From Elmis aenea (taxonomy: Eukaryota; Arthropoda; Insecta; Coleoptera; Elmidae): a DNA stretch of 64,000 nucleotides. Both the position numbers and the translations under genes were made by a program. Each line of letters begins with the position of its first letter. Position 1 is the stretch's first letter. This document shows, one piece after another, positions 47,256-58,514 of this stretch. The notes below the pieces were generated by a model. That model made no database searches and was not told the origin of the DNA. It saw nothing but the letters and a program-made list of their open reading frames with translations. The stretch is from contig OX393581.1 in the NCBI GenBank assembly GCA_947652605.1, positions 33,350,788-33,414,787 of the forward strand, given 5' to 3'.

Positions 47256-47939
47256 AGGACTGTAGGTATTATCTTCATGTTTAAACTCGAATTTCGAAAA
47301 CCCTGTATAAATTGCGTAATGCGTTTTTTCATATATTTATGTAGTTTTGAAAGCAATTCTGTTAAGCGTTTTAAGTTGTCATTTTTGAATACATTTCAAT
47401 TGCTAATTCGTCAAAAAGATTTATTACGCTATTTGTATTACCATATCATTAGATCGTATAATAAAAGTATTATAAATAGATACTGTCAATAATACCTTTG
47501 TTACATAAAATAAATATATTCATAAAGGCACCTGTTTCAAAATATGTCAAATATTTTACATTAAATTACAATATGGAATTAATTTAGTTAAATTAAATTT
47601 TCTACAAAACACAACATTTTTTATTATTCAGGTAAACCACTTACCACCGAATTGATGTGTACGCTTATGTGAACTATTAAAAACATTAAGATAATGTTTT
47701 TTTTCTTTTTTGCAGTTTATTACTAAACGTAATTCGCAAAACAAGACATTTTAATTAATAATAGATCTTCATGTGACATCTAAATTATGATAATTCTTTT
47801 CATGTTAATTGTTAATACAAAATCTGTTTTTATCAAATACTTCTAGCAAAAATCTTTTAAGAGTAAAACCAAATATGACTTTTATAGTGCAGAAGCCGAA
47901 CATTCAATCATTTGTTCGCAGTACTCGTCATTGCAAGTA
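47256..47939. other. AT-rich sequence, no gene seen
   Basis: No feature recognised. Confidence 0.45.
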
Positions 47940-48036
47940 CAGTAGAATCTCGATTATCCGCACCTCAAATACGAATTTTCGATTATGCGAATCAAATTTT
48001 TTTAAATAATTTTTTAAAATTTAATTTAAAGAGTGA

Positions 48037-48225
48037 CATGGTATCAGAGAACTAAAAATACATGAAGAAAAGCTTTCTGCCGACATACCTTCAGTAAACA
48101 GTTTTATAGACACGCTAAAGGTGTTTGTGGAAGAAGAAGGATACGATGAAGAGTTTATCTATAATGCTGAAACCGGTTTAAATTGGAAAAAACTTCCCAG
48201 CAAATCTTCAGCGTGTACATATGTA
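48037..48225 (+). pseudogene. Tigger/jerky-type DDE transposase fragment
   Basis: The open frame reads HGIRELKIHEEKLSADI, then FIDTLKVFVEEEGYDEEFIY, then NAETGLNWKKLPSKSSA. This is the segment of CENP-B/Tigger/jerky proteins from the end of the DNA-binding region into the first catalytic box of the DDE nuclease, where the family reads YNADETGLxWK. The codon for the catalytic Asp appears deleted (NAETG for NADETG). An upstream stop (48034-48036) removes the N-terminus, and the frame is cut at 48225 by the inserted MITE. Clearly a dead copy. Fewer than 65 residues of a protein that is normally several hundred long survive. Confidence 0.82.
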
Positions 48226-48227
48226 TA

Positions 48228-48668
48228 CAGGGTGTCACACAAAAAACGCCGCAAGCTGTAACTCCGTTGTTTGTGGTCCGATTTTGATGAACAAAAAACG
48301 TTTAACGTTTAAATGACATTTGTTGATAAAGATTTTTTGTTGTTTTCCATGGCACGCTTGAAAATTTTGTGAAACCTGACCTATTTTAGTTGAACTTTTA
48401 TTTTTTATTTATAATTAGTTTAGCACTAAAATTAACTTATGATTACATCATTGTAAATGTGTACCAGATTTAGTAAAAAAAAAAAAAAGGTGCCATTTGA
48501 AAAAAAAAAATGGCTATCGTTTGACATTTAAGTTGAACTTGAAAAAAAAAATGAAATCCAATTCAGTTTATAGTATTTGAGGAGCCATTTCATTTAGTTT
48601 TTTGTTCACCAAAATCGGACCACAAACAATGGAGTTACAGCTTGCGGCGTTTTTTGTGTGACACCCTG
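48228..48668. mobile_element. CAGGGTG MITE nested in the Tigger relic (441 bp)
   Basis: TA|CAGGGTGTCACACAAAAAACG at the left mirrors CGTTTTTTGTGTGACACCCTG|TA. Arms continue through CCGCAAGCTGTAACTCC and TTGTTTGTGGTCCGATTTTG with about one mismatch in 75 bp, so it is relatively young. The interior is AT-rich with poly-A runs. TA duplication fits Tc1/mariner-type insertion. Confidence 0.88.
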
Positions 48669-48802
48669 TATATATTTCATTGAAAATTTTCAAAATATGT
48701 AGATATATTTTCCGTTCTCCTTTTGATTATTATTTTTTATTTTTTCGATTATTCGCACTACCCTCATCCCCAATTAGTGCGGATAATCGAGGTTCTACTG
48801 TA

Positions 48803-51800
48803 GTTCAAATAATTTTAAAAATCAAAATTAATTTAAATTCAAATTATGCCCTACAAAGAGTCATTTGTGTTGATCTATTTTAAACAATAACTGTACACGT
48901 TCTTTATTTTTGTTAATAACTGATTTGACACGACTAAAATGGCATTCAGTATATGTGACTTAACTTGTAACTTAAAAAACTTCTGGTTTATTTCGGCAGC
49001 ATAACTTGCTGTACTATTTTATAGCCACTTACTGGCGTTTATGAGTATCCGTAAGTTTAAATATTTGTTCAGCGCACTGGAGCATAAAATTTTAATATTC
49101 ACACGCATAAATTTTGGCAAATCTGTCCAACTTCTAACGCTAATAAAAAAAGTTGCCTGGAAAATACTTTCATGATGATAAGTTATGAGTAATTTTCATA
49201 TCCTCGTTAAATTATTTGTAAGTTATTCGCATCAAAACGTATATGGCAGTTTGTTAATAAAACCTGTGATTTAACCATTTTGTGTCCAAAGTGTGTCAAA
49301 TCGAATATGTAAATGTAATTTCTAGTTTTAATAGTGTCATGTTTTGCGTAAGAAAAACTGCATTAGCCTGATCAAAGGTAACCGTTATTGGGCTGCTGTA
49401 AATAACTTAATCTAAATATTATGTCGTTTATTATGTTTTTGATATCAACAAATTGATAACATATAAAACCTGTTTTTTTAACGAGCTCTAAATAAAGTCG
49501 TTTTATAGACAAAATCAACTGGGTCCACATTACTTGAGCTGCTTGCAAATATCGCTATAAATCGCAAACATTTATTGATTTTAAAGGACATTCATTGTAA
49601 CGTTACAAAAGATATATGTTGCGATCAAAAAATTCGTGTATAGGCTTTCCAAAATACCGTAAGTTTCATGGAGATATCAGATATAAAAATAAAAAGTTTG
49701 TTAAGTGATAAAAAGGTTTATGGAATCACCATTATGAACTTTGTGTGTTTCTGTAAAAAACTGAAAAGTGACGGTTGCTTTAATTTAATTTAATATTTCT
49801 TAGCATTGCTAATCAAATACACAACTTAAAATGGCAACACCGTAAACTTGATGTTTTCAGGCAATGAAATATTTTTGCCGCGCCTAACAAGCCACGAATT
49901 TTTTGGAAATATAAACTTGTCTACTCACTCTACGTACGAGATTTTATCCAATTTAAGCGACCTTTTACCTAAAAAAAAAAAAGTTTCGTCAACCTTGATG
50001 TCGGTCAAGCTGTCTTGTTTAGTCTATATCTAGCGCATTTTTTATATTATTCATACTACGTCGATTATCTCGTTTGTATATGAACATAACCTTAATAAAT
50101 CCTACGTATTAGAGTTACTTAAAATGCAGTCCGTGAACGGCTAAGGACACTGAGATCTTTTAAGGGTGTCCGCAAGAACATTAAAGAGATTTGAAAAATG
50201 TAAAATAATATTACTATCTCACTGAATTTTCGTTGGAAAAAAAATGGTTATTTTTAGCCTAAAATATCTGTATTAACATATAATGGGTTTATCATTATTT
50301 TTTAATAAATAAATAAATATTGTAGAAATTGCTCTCGAAAGTCAAGGAGGCTAAGAAAAAATTACTTTTGTTTTTAAATTAAGCATAAAAATCTGTATAA
50401 AAAACCTCTATAACATTTTGTTCTAATTTAATAAATAAAGAAGTTACAGCAAATTTTCAAAAATGATGAAATTTCATTTTTCGTCTGTAGTGCCAAAATG
50501 GAATCCAATAGAAAAAATCTGATTGCATAGGCGTTATTTTCTCAAAAAAATAGCCAAAGAGACCGAAATCAGATTTTCGCTATCTATTACGGTAACCGAG
50601 ATACCCCGTAAAACAGTCGAATTTGGTCCACCCTGTACAACTAAGAACACTTTTAGTGAATAAATATAAATTCTAGTGTCTTAGATTATAATGTATAAGA
50701 GTTTTTCCATTTGAAAACAAAATATACCTATTTCACGATAGCTTTCAAACGCTTTGTTTAATTGTTTTATGAATTTTCAAATAACACGAAAAAACTAATT
50801 AAAATCAACACTGTGTCACAATAAAACCATATTATGAGTGCATTATTCTTAAAATCTAATTAATCATACATGAAAGTCAATAACCGCCCTCTTAATCGGT
50901 AATCAGCCGATAAGCTAAGACCGATTAATCGGTAATAGGCCTATTTACTTATCGGTGCATAATTACTTGTGACATTATGGTTGGTAAATTGTATATAATT
51001 CATGGCCAGTAGTAATTTTTAAAAAATTAGATATTATTTTTGTTACCATTATTTTAAAGTAACTAAAATAAATAAACTTAATCCAAAGTCTTAAGATTAG
51101 TTAAAAAACGGTCTTAGTGTTTGTTATTGCATCATATATTTCTTCGCTTTTGTACAAATGACGTTATATGTTCTTTTATAATGTTGTTCGTGAATCGTAA
51201 AATCTAATTTTGGATTATACTACCTACTGAAAACGAAAGTAGCTAAGGTAATAAAAAATTATATTCAGCAAGTTTAAAATTTCCTAAACAGAACAAATCG
51301 TTCGCGAATTAGACAGAGGTCAATGACATAATTGGTAATAACCATTGCTTTGGTAGGAATTCGCGAATGGTAACAGGAAAAGTGAAAAGCTAACGAGTCA
51401 GATGTTTTTAGCTATTCAAATGTTACCAAAGATCGTCGATTTTTTCTGTTTAAACATCAATTTTTGTTAATTAATTAATTTAAAGTATGGAACAATTACG
51501 GTTTAATTTTGCCAGTACTTTTTATAGAATAGCATAGGATATAGTTTAAATGTTATAAAGGAATTTAAAAAAAAAACTGTTTAAAAAAGGGTCATAATGT
51601 TATTGCGTTATTCAGTTGTTGCAGGCTTGATATGTTTATTATTTTAGGTTGATTATAGTTTGAGCTTTTTTTTAATTAATTTAAAAAATGTTGATAATTA
51701 TTGGCGGTCGCAATGAAAATTGCAGCAGTGGATTGTCACTTTTTTTTATTGTACAAATCTACAAACAATACTTTGGAAATAGGAAATTTCGCATAAGCGT

Positions 51801-52779
51801 GTGTTGATATCTGAGGTAAACGAACGCATGATAATTTTTTTGGATCACCTTCCCATTACTTTGAATCGTACGTGTTAAACAAACGCAAGGTGTGCATATG
51901 TCGCAAGATTGTGTCGCTGCAAAAGGTGGTTGCCATTACATTTCCCATATGTCAGACTACACGGGAAGCAATTCGATGTGTCTGCGAAGAACATTGAACA
52001 TTACACCACAGTGAGCTCATATAAAGCCTTTGAACTCCGATACGTGTTGAGAAATTTTCATAAATCCGCAGCCGTAATCGTATTGTGAGCTGGAAATATG
52101 ATGTTAGCAGATTATTTTACACTTATTGCTATTTATTGAGTAGTTAGTTTTAAACACGTTGTTAATTGTGGTGTCGTGGTTGAAATACGATAGGAAAAAT
52201 TGCGATTAAACCATGGTTTTATCGTGTTACACTTGGCAAAATACCTACTTCGACAACTAACGTTTGCGCATTTTGATGCGATAAAGTTGTTCTCAAATAC
52301 TTAATAACGATTAACAAATCTCATAAAATGTTGTACCAAATTGCTTTCTCTTGTACGGAATCGACACATATCGATACACATACAAAAATAGGTTGGCGTG
52401 GCTACCAAATGACTTTGTTATTTATGGGAGCCTGCAATACAGCAATCTATGAAATATTTTAGTGTAGGTAACTTATTGGCATTATTGTGAATAATGTTAA
52501 ATGTATATTGTACCTGTCATCGATACTATGGTGCAAAATTGCGTGATATAAGTTTAATATGCTATGGAATCTTTTTTTACCACAAAAAAATTAATGAAAT
52601 CTTTTCTTTTTTACCATAAAAAAATTGGTTAGGGTTAAAGAAATCTTGTACCTACTACTTCTAGGGAATAATCATAAAAACAGCGTACAAGGTGCTTAAG
52701 AGATTATTTTTACCTTAATTATAATAATAACCCTAAACATCCTTACATATTAAATATGCTGCATACAGTAATATATGTA
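48803..52779. other. AT-rich DNA with scattered repeat fragments
   Basis: A CAGGGTG-type right end (GGTCCACCCTG|TA) occurs at about 50623-50635 with preceding text like that at 41390. An AATCGG-type patch ending TTTACTTATCGGTGCAT lies at 50885-50968. GC-richer DNA at 51780-52080 shows no recognisable protein. No gene found. Confidence 0.4.
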
Positions 52780-53490
52780 CAGCGTCATTCAAAAAGTCTG
52801 CAACAAATGGAAAAGATTTTTATTATTAATTTCTCAGAAAATTGTATTCCTAATAAAAGTTGGTGCATGGTCTAAAACTAGTTTTAAAATGAAAAAAAGT
52901 AAAATAAAAAGTTTTAGGGCACTAGATTTTAGCGATTTTTGAAATATTACCTAATTTTAAGAGATACAAAAAAAATATGGAAAAAATTATTTAGAATCTA
53001 AAAATAAGGCTAGATTTAAATTTTAAGGATCCCAATTTTTATTTTTTAAGAAATTTTAACATTCAAAAAGTCTGCAACAAATGGAAATGTTTTTTGTTAT
53101 TGATTTCTTAAAAACAATTATTCTTGATAAAAGTTGGTCGATAGTCTAAAACTAATTTTAAGATAAAAAAACGGTAAATAAAAAGTCATAGGACACTAAA
53201 TTTTAGCGATATTTGAAATATTCGCAAGAGTACCTAGTGCTAAAAATTTCTCAAAAAATAAAAATTTGAATTTTACCGTCAAAATTAAAATTTAGCCTTA
53301 TTTTTAGATTCTAAATAACTATTTCCCATAAAATTTGTTTATATCTCTTAAAATAAGGAAACTTAAATCTTGCGAATATTTCAAAAATTGCTAATATCTA
53401 GTGTCCTATGACTTTTTATTTAACGTTTTTTATCTTAATATTAGTTTTAGACCATGCACCAACTTTTATGAGGAATAAAATTTTCTATAT
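52780..53490. mobile_element. CAGCGTCATTCAAAAAG element, copy B
   Basis: Starts TA|CAGCGTCATTCAAAAAGTC like 19401. The terminal motif recurs inside at about 53048 (ACATTCAAAAAGTCTGCAAC). The right arm (GTTTTAGACCATGCACCAAC near 53443) mirrors GTTGGTGCATGGTCTAAAAC near 52859. The right tip is missing after ATTTTCTATATGG. Non-coding. Confidence 0.7.
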
Positions 53491-53866
53491 GGCTTACGTT
53501 AAAATTAAATAATAGTTGCTCTTTTTTTCGAGTAAAGCTTTAAGATTCAATAGACCACGAGAAATTTCTTCATGCCCTTGTGAGAAATAATTAAAAAGTT
53601 TTTCATAATTAGTTGCTTCATTTAGCTTTAAAAGGCAAATAACTAACTCTACAGCTTTCTGATACCTTACATTTTACATCAATAAATGATTATAAAATAC
53701 ATTTAAATGTTTACTTTACGATATATATAAGAAATTACATTCGACTAAAACCAAAATTTAAAAAAAAAACTCCAATTTTAATGTAAATTAAAACTTCGAA
53801 TATATTTCATAATTGTTTTTTCGTTATTTAATAATTTAACTATACAGACTACAAAGTGTTTAAAAT

Positions 53867-54412
53867 TCGAGTTTAAACATAGGGATCTCGCTTATTTTAG
53901 TAGCTAGAGTACATATTTATGTTTGGCAAAGTTGCTAAATTCGGTAGTCATTAATAATCCAAAGAGAAATTGGAAATATCTTTAAAAGTATCCGAGAAAA
54001 TTAGGAAAACTCCTTTGGAGTATAAATATTTTAAATGTATAAAAGCATTGCCTTAGCACCTTTTTAAGCCAAATCGGATGTTGATCACAAATTTTTTGTA
54101 GGTTGTTCGTTTTTTTTTTATAATAACCAACTTTATTTTTTCTTATGGACGCAATTGTTGCCATTTACATAATCAAATAGATTTTTTTTTAAATTTATTG
54201 ATGTACCATAGTATATTACTTCTACATTAATTGTCAAATTTGTAAAATTACCTTTTGGACAATGGGGGTGGTTGATAATCAATTCGATATCGAAATTATA
54301 TCGATTTATTCCTCACCCCTCTTGGACAACAACCACTAAGTTTTAGTTTATGTCGTTACCATAGCAACCAATCAACAAACTAAAAACTTGAAAGCCTATT
54401 ACTGAATAAATG
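53867..54412 (+). repeat. Dispersed repeat, copy B, with a 59-bp insertion
   Basis: Matches 46631-47185 in the same direction (GTAGCTAGAGTAC, TTTGGCAAAGTTGCTAAAT, CCTTAGCACCTTTTTAAGC, ACCATAGCAACCAATCAACA). It lacks the inverted right arm of copy A and carries the insertion 54263-54321. Interior text was too degenerate to name a protein. Confidence 0.7.
54263..54321. mobile_element. 59-bp micro-MITE with 8-bp target duplication
   Basis: TTGGACAA occurs at 54255-54262 and again at 54322-54329. The 59 bp between (starting TGGGGGTGGTTGATAATC, ending ATTCCTCACCCCTC) form an imperfect palindrome centred on ATCGAAATTATATCGAT. The paralogous copy at 47067-47081 reads TTGGGCAACAACCAC straight through, i.e. 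an empty site. Confidence 0.75.
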
Positions 54413-54560
54413 AAAATGATATTTTATATTATTGGATATTTTTAACTTAGTTTTAAAAATTCTCGTCGATAATTAAACTTTTTTAAAACTTACTGTAACC
54501 ATCTAAACTTAATAATAATTGTAAAGCGAAGAAATAAAAATCTGGTATTACTGGACGGTA
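54413..54560. other. AT-rich spacer
   Basis: Nothing recognised between the repeat copy and the ribozyme-like motif. Confidence 0.4.
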
Positions 54561-54569
54561 TATTTTATT

Positions 54570-54626
54570 CAACGTCTACTAATCCTACGTTTCGCTCCTT
54601 ATTTTTAGGAGCATTTTCAGGGCTAT
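54570..54626 (-). ncRNA. Hammerhead-like ribozyme motif (tentative)
   Basis: On the minus strand the order is CCCTGAAAATGCTCCT, a short loop, AGGAGCGAAACGTAGG. GCTCCT/AGGAGC would be stem II, between a CTGA-type core strand and the GAAAC strand of a hammerhead. Penelope-like and other retroelements carry such motifs in their repeats. The core deviates from CUGAUGA (CTGAAAA here), so activity is doubtful. No adjacent GIY-YIG or reverse-transcriptase frame was seen. Confidence 0.35.
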
Positions 54627-56749
54627 AATTTTTTTAAAAAACAAACAATTAATTTATAAGTCATTCTTAATCTTAATATTTAAAATTATTGTTTTAAAAG
54701 GAATTGAAACTAACAGCTATTAAAACTTAAAAAAACTACATTACTAATCAATATACAATAGGTAATCAACAACAACATTATTTTGACAAAAATTATAGTC
54801 TAAATTTGAATATAATACATATGTACTTATTTAAAATACTTACATTGAGGCGTGGTTATAAACAATAAAAATACATGTTAAAAAGTTGCATATCGACTTG
54901 ATCTAATTTATGGTACTATGATGATTGATTAAATTGATGAATAGATTAAGATTTTTTTGAATTTAACATATATTTTTATCAAAATTTACAAATTACACCA
55001 ACTTGGCCTGGCCCCACTTATAGGAAAACTTGAAATAACATTCGTAATGTATAGAACGTGTCTAACTGTATCTGTTTTTTACTTTTTGTACTGAGATTTA
55101 CTACTTATCCCATTAAAATATTAAGATTAAAAAATTATATTAAAACATACACAACACGTTAAAAATTGTAAAATACAATGAACTACATTTGACAATACTG
55201 GTACGATGTAAGGTAAGAAGAAAACCTATAACTATAATTTGTTTTTTAATATTAAAACTGGTAGATGTCGCTATTTTACATATTAATTTGAAAGTTAAAT
55301 GTTTGTGTAAATTCATGATATTTTATAAAAACAATCCTAACAACATATTTTGACAACAAAAAGTCCAAAATTACAACTAGAAAGAATAAGTTATTGTTGG
55401 TTTTTAATAGTTAAAGTTTTATGATGAATTTCATTAAATAGTAATTTGTAGGTCTTTTGATAATAATTGTTGTTTTATGATTCACTGTATACACGTCAAT
55501 ACACCGGGTCTATTCAAGCTCACCCCATTTTTTCAGTTTTTTATTCAAAGAAACAACATTTTAGACAGGTAATATAGGCAGAACATTTTGTTAACTGAGC
55601 GTATGCAGCGAGCATTCTAATTAGAAAAACTAATGTTATTTAAAGACAAAAAAGTAAGATGTATACATGTTACAAATATTAATACCTTATTAATAGTAAG
55701 TTCTTATGGAAATAATCTTGTTTACTTAAACGAAACATCTTACTGCTATATCATTAGTTTTTTAAAATTTGTATCGACGCTGATCACAGTACCTTGTGTT
55801 TATGCATAATCCCTAAAACTGATAATTAGTTTTTAAAAATTGATATATGTCGCTACATGAATTTAAAAGGAAATTTAATATTATAAACTGCGAAATTCAC
55901 ATGGCCTATGGCCCTAGGAGCCACAGCGCCACTGACAAATCGTTCAACTTTTCGCATAAAAAACTTTTAACACTCACGAAACTCCAAATGCACCTTTGAT
56001 AATCACATTAACCCTTTAATTATAATAGCTTAATTATAATGCTTGTCAATTTAATTAAAATGTAATTTGATATTTTAACTACGTATTTCGTGTCAACTAA
56101 AGCGTAACTACTATATTGAAACTATTATATCGCGAAATACGTACTCGCTCGGTGATTAAGCAGGATTATCGGATGTTTTATGCAGTAGGCGAGCATTTTC
56201 TAATAAACAGTTAAGATGTGATGATAGAGCGCGTTGGGTTCCATGAAATGTGCTAATAAGCCGCCTTCATTAAAATGTGAGAGTATATTAAAATAAATAC
56301 AATAAGGATAGTCGGCAAGTTGGACGAGAAATTGAGAGGGTGATTCCACTGTGAGTCTAATTAAACCGGGTTGTTTACAAGAATTAACTTCTATTAAATA
56401 AAAGTAACAAACCGTTTTTCGTGTAACTACCTACTTCTCATAAAAAATTATGTAACAACTATTGTTAGCTTGTTTTAAATTGGTTTTACTTTTGTAAAAC
56501 TGTTTAAAAAAAAATTAAATTTACATACCTACATAAAAATTATTACATACTTACAACGAGAATTACAAACAATTTTTAGTTATTTTTATAGGTATAGTGT
56601 TTTTTTTAATAGCTTATTTAAGAATATATTTATCTACATTACGAATGCAATTTTGTGATGAAGCCTCAACACAATTGTTTTGCATTTTTTTAAAGGAATA
56701 TTTTTAAATAATTTTTTTAAAATTTAAATTATCTTACGATGTATTCTTC
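54627..56749. other. AT-rich sequence, no gene seen
   Basis: A single terminus-like string ACACCGGGTCTATTCAAGC is at about 55500. Text at 56656-56712 (AAGCCTCAACACAATTG) resembles 58498-58550 beside the Jockey fragment. Otherwise featureless. Confidence 0.45.
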
Positions 56750-57010
56750 CAGTGTTTCCTAGCCTTTTAGTAATTGCGGCCCCCTAAATATCCTAAAACA
56801 TTTCGCGGCCCCCTAGTTTGCAGTAACAGTAATTATTACGATTTATTTTAGGCGAATCAAAAAGATGGTTCTAGCGCATTTACTTCCCGGACATTAACTC
56901 CCCTTTGATAACCTCCCGGACAATAACCCCCTGATTAAAAACCTTTCCGTGTAAGTACCTTTCCTGACAATTAACCCCCCCGTGCAAAAAAGCAGGGAGT
57001 AATTATTGTC
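56750..57010. repeat. hAT-like left end and a C-rich repeat patch
   Basis: CAGTGTTTCCTAGCCTTTT at 56750, followed by GCGGCCCCCTA twice, looks like the left end of a hAT-type element; no right end was found. At 56883-57000 CCCGGACATTAACTCCCC, CCCGGACAATAACCCCC and CCTGACAATTAACCCCC repeat imperfectly, and GGGAGTAATTATTGTCC follows in the opposite sense. Probably MITE remains. Confidence 0.45.
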
Positions 57011-57892
57011 CTGTTACGTTCTTCGATGTAATGAATACAACAGTCGCGTCTTTGCAAATCTAAAACCATGTACAATTTTTTTGTTTTAAATATTTAATTT
57101 AGGTAATAATAATTTATTAATTCTCTCTATAATAAATAAATAAAACAAAACAATTCTTAAAAATTGACGGGAACATTTTTTACTTTAAAAAAGTTATGAA
57201 TTATATATTTGGTTATATTATTATCAACAAAAGAACTATGATTACCTACCAACTTTAAAGCAGCTTACGCTGGTAACGAAGTTGTTACAAAGACAACCAA
57301 GAAATGGAACGAACTAGAACTAGATAAACGAATAATATTTTTTTTGAGATTTTTATAAATCTCATTTTTTAATCCGTATCTTTTAAATATTCAGGTAAAC
57401 TTATGTTAAAAGTTTTTAAGTTAAAGCAGTAGGATTACTTAGACCAATGTTAGAAAAAAAAAAAACAGTGTGCAAATAAAAACACTGAACACCTCCTGTT
57501 TGGTATTCATGCAAAGGACAGTTTTTTTTTTGGTCATAACATTCGATTTTTGTTTATTTTTTATTATTTTGTAAATAAGTTGAGCTTGTTCGGTTTTTAC
57601 TAAACTTTTCAAACTAAACATTTTTAATAATATATTAATTATACACGTCTATGGTAGGTTTTAAATAATTTGTGTTAAATAGTATCTTGACAATTTTATT
57701 AGTTACTATTTGGAATTTTTAAAAGTGAACTTGTACAAGACGCCTAAGCAATAATTGAAAAAAATGAGATACATTTTATGTTTGAGTTATTTTGTTAATA
57801 TAATAGTTAGTTGCTAGTAGGATCGTCTAATTCGGATGGATAGGAGTCGCTTAATTTAATATTTTTGTAAGTTAATCGTATTTGCCCTCTCT
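57011..57892. other. AT-rich sequence, no gene seen
   Basis: Nothing recognised. Confidence 0.45.
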
Positions 57893-58514
57893 TTATTTTA
57901 GTACGTGGTGCGTCTCCAAAACCTGCACTGCGTTGCACTGTAGAACTAAGATTACTAATACAAAACTCTTGAGTCTCCTTACTATATTTGTGTTATCGAG
58001 AAGCTGGATAGCCTCGATATTCACGTGCTGCAGTAATCTTTCTTCGTGAAAATTTCCGAATTTCGCTGTCCACAAACTCCACTCCAGGGTCCCTATAAAT
58101 ATCGTCGTTTTCTAATGTACTAAGGTGCATCTACGATGTTCCTTAGTACTTTATTTTAAAATGTTTGTATTACTTTGCTGTTGCTTTGTTTGGTACAACT
58201 CCAGAGCTGAATACCACACGTCCACACTGGTTTTAATATCTGCTTTTATAGTAGAAGCTATGCCGACAGCTAGGATGGCAGTGTCGTCAGCAACAGTAGC
58301 TATAGTGTTGTTTTCTGGTACAGGAAGATCACGTTAAAAGTAGGTAAAGGACTGGACCCAAGACACTGCCCTGTGGCACTCCAGCTTTAATTTTTTTGAG
58401 ATTAGAATGCGCATCTTCCTGCTTGATCCTAAAATTTCTTTCTGATAAATAAGACAATAAAATTTCTGTGTATTGTTTGGAAAGGATATATTTGATATGA
58501 TGAGGCCTCAACAC
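57893..58514 (-). pseudogene. Jockey-type LINE fragment: RT core and C-terminus
   Basis: On the minus strand, from 58514: SYLSERNFRIK, then AGVPQGSVLGPVLY (RT motif QGSVLGP), then after a one-base frameshift ENNTIATVADDTAILAVG (the catalytic ADD box, DD codons at 58283-58288). After a gap come NDDIYRDPGVEFVDSEIRKF and, in another frame, HEERLLQHVNIEAIQLL and NTNIVRRLK, the usual Jockey-clade C-terminal blocks. The middle (thumb region) is missing, the frame changes several times, and the 5' endonuclease part is absent. Unlike the RTE-like copy at 1722, the two catalytic aspartates are retained, but the open frame is broken. Confidence 0.85.

Larger units (their letters stand above)
47940..48800 (+). 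mobile_element. Tigger/pogo-type transposon relic with nested MITE
   Basis: Left end TA|CAGTAGAATCTCGATTATCC; right end GGATAATCGAGGTTCTACTG|TA. This gives ~25-bp inverted repeats and TA duplications, as in Tigger/pogo elements. About 190 bp of transposase coding sequence remains (48037-48225), and a 441-bp CAGGGTG MITE is inserted directly behind it. Without the MITE and its duplicated TA the relic is about 420 bp, so most of the transposase was lost earlier. Confidence 0.88.
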
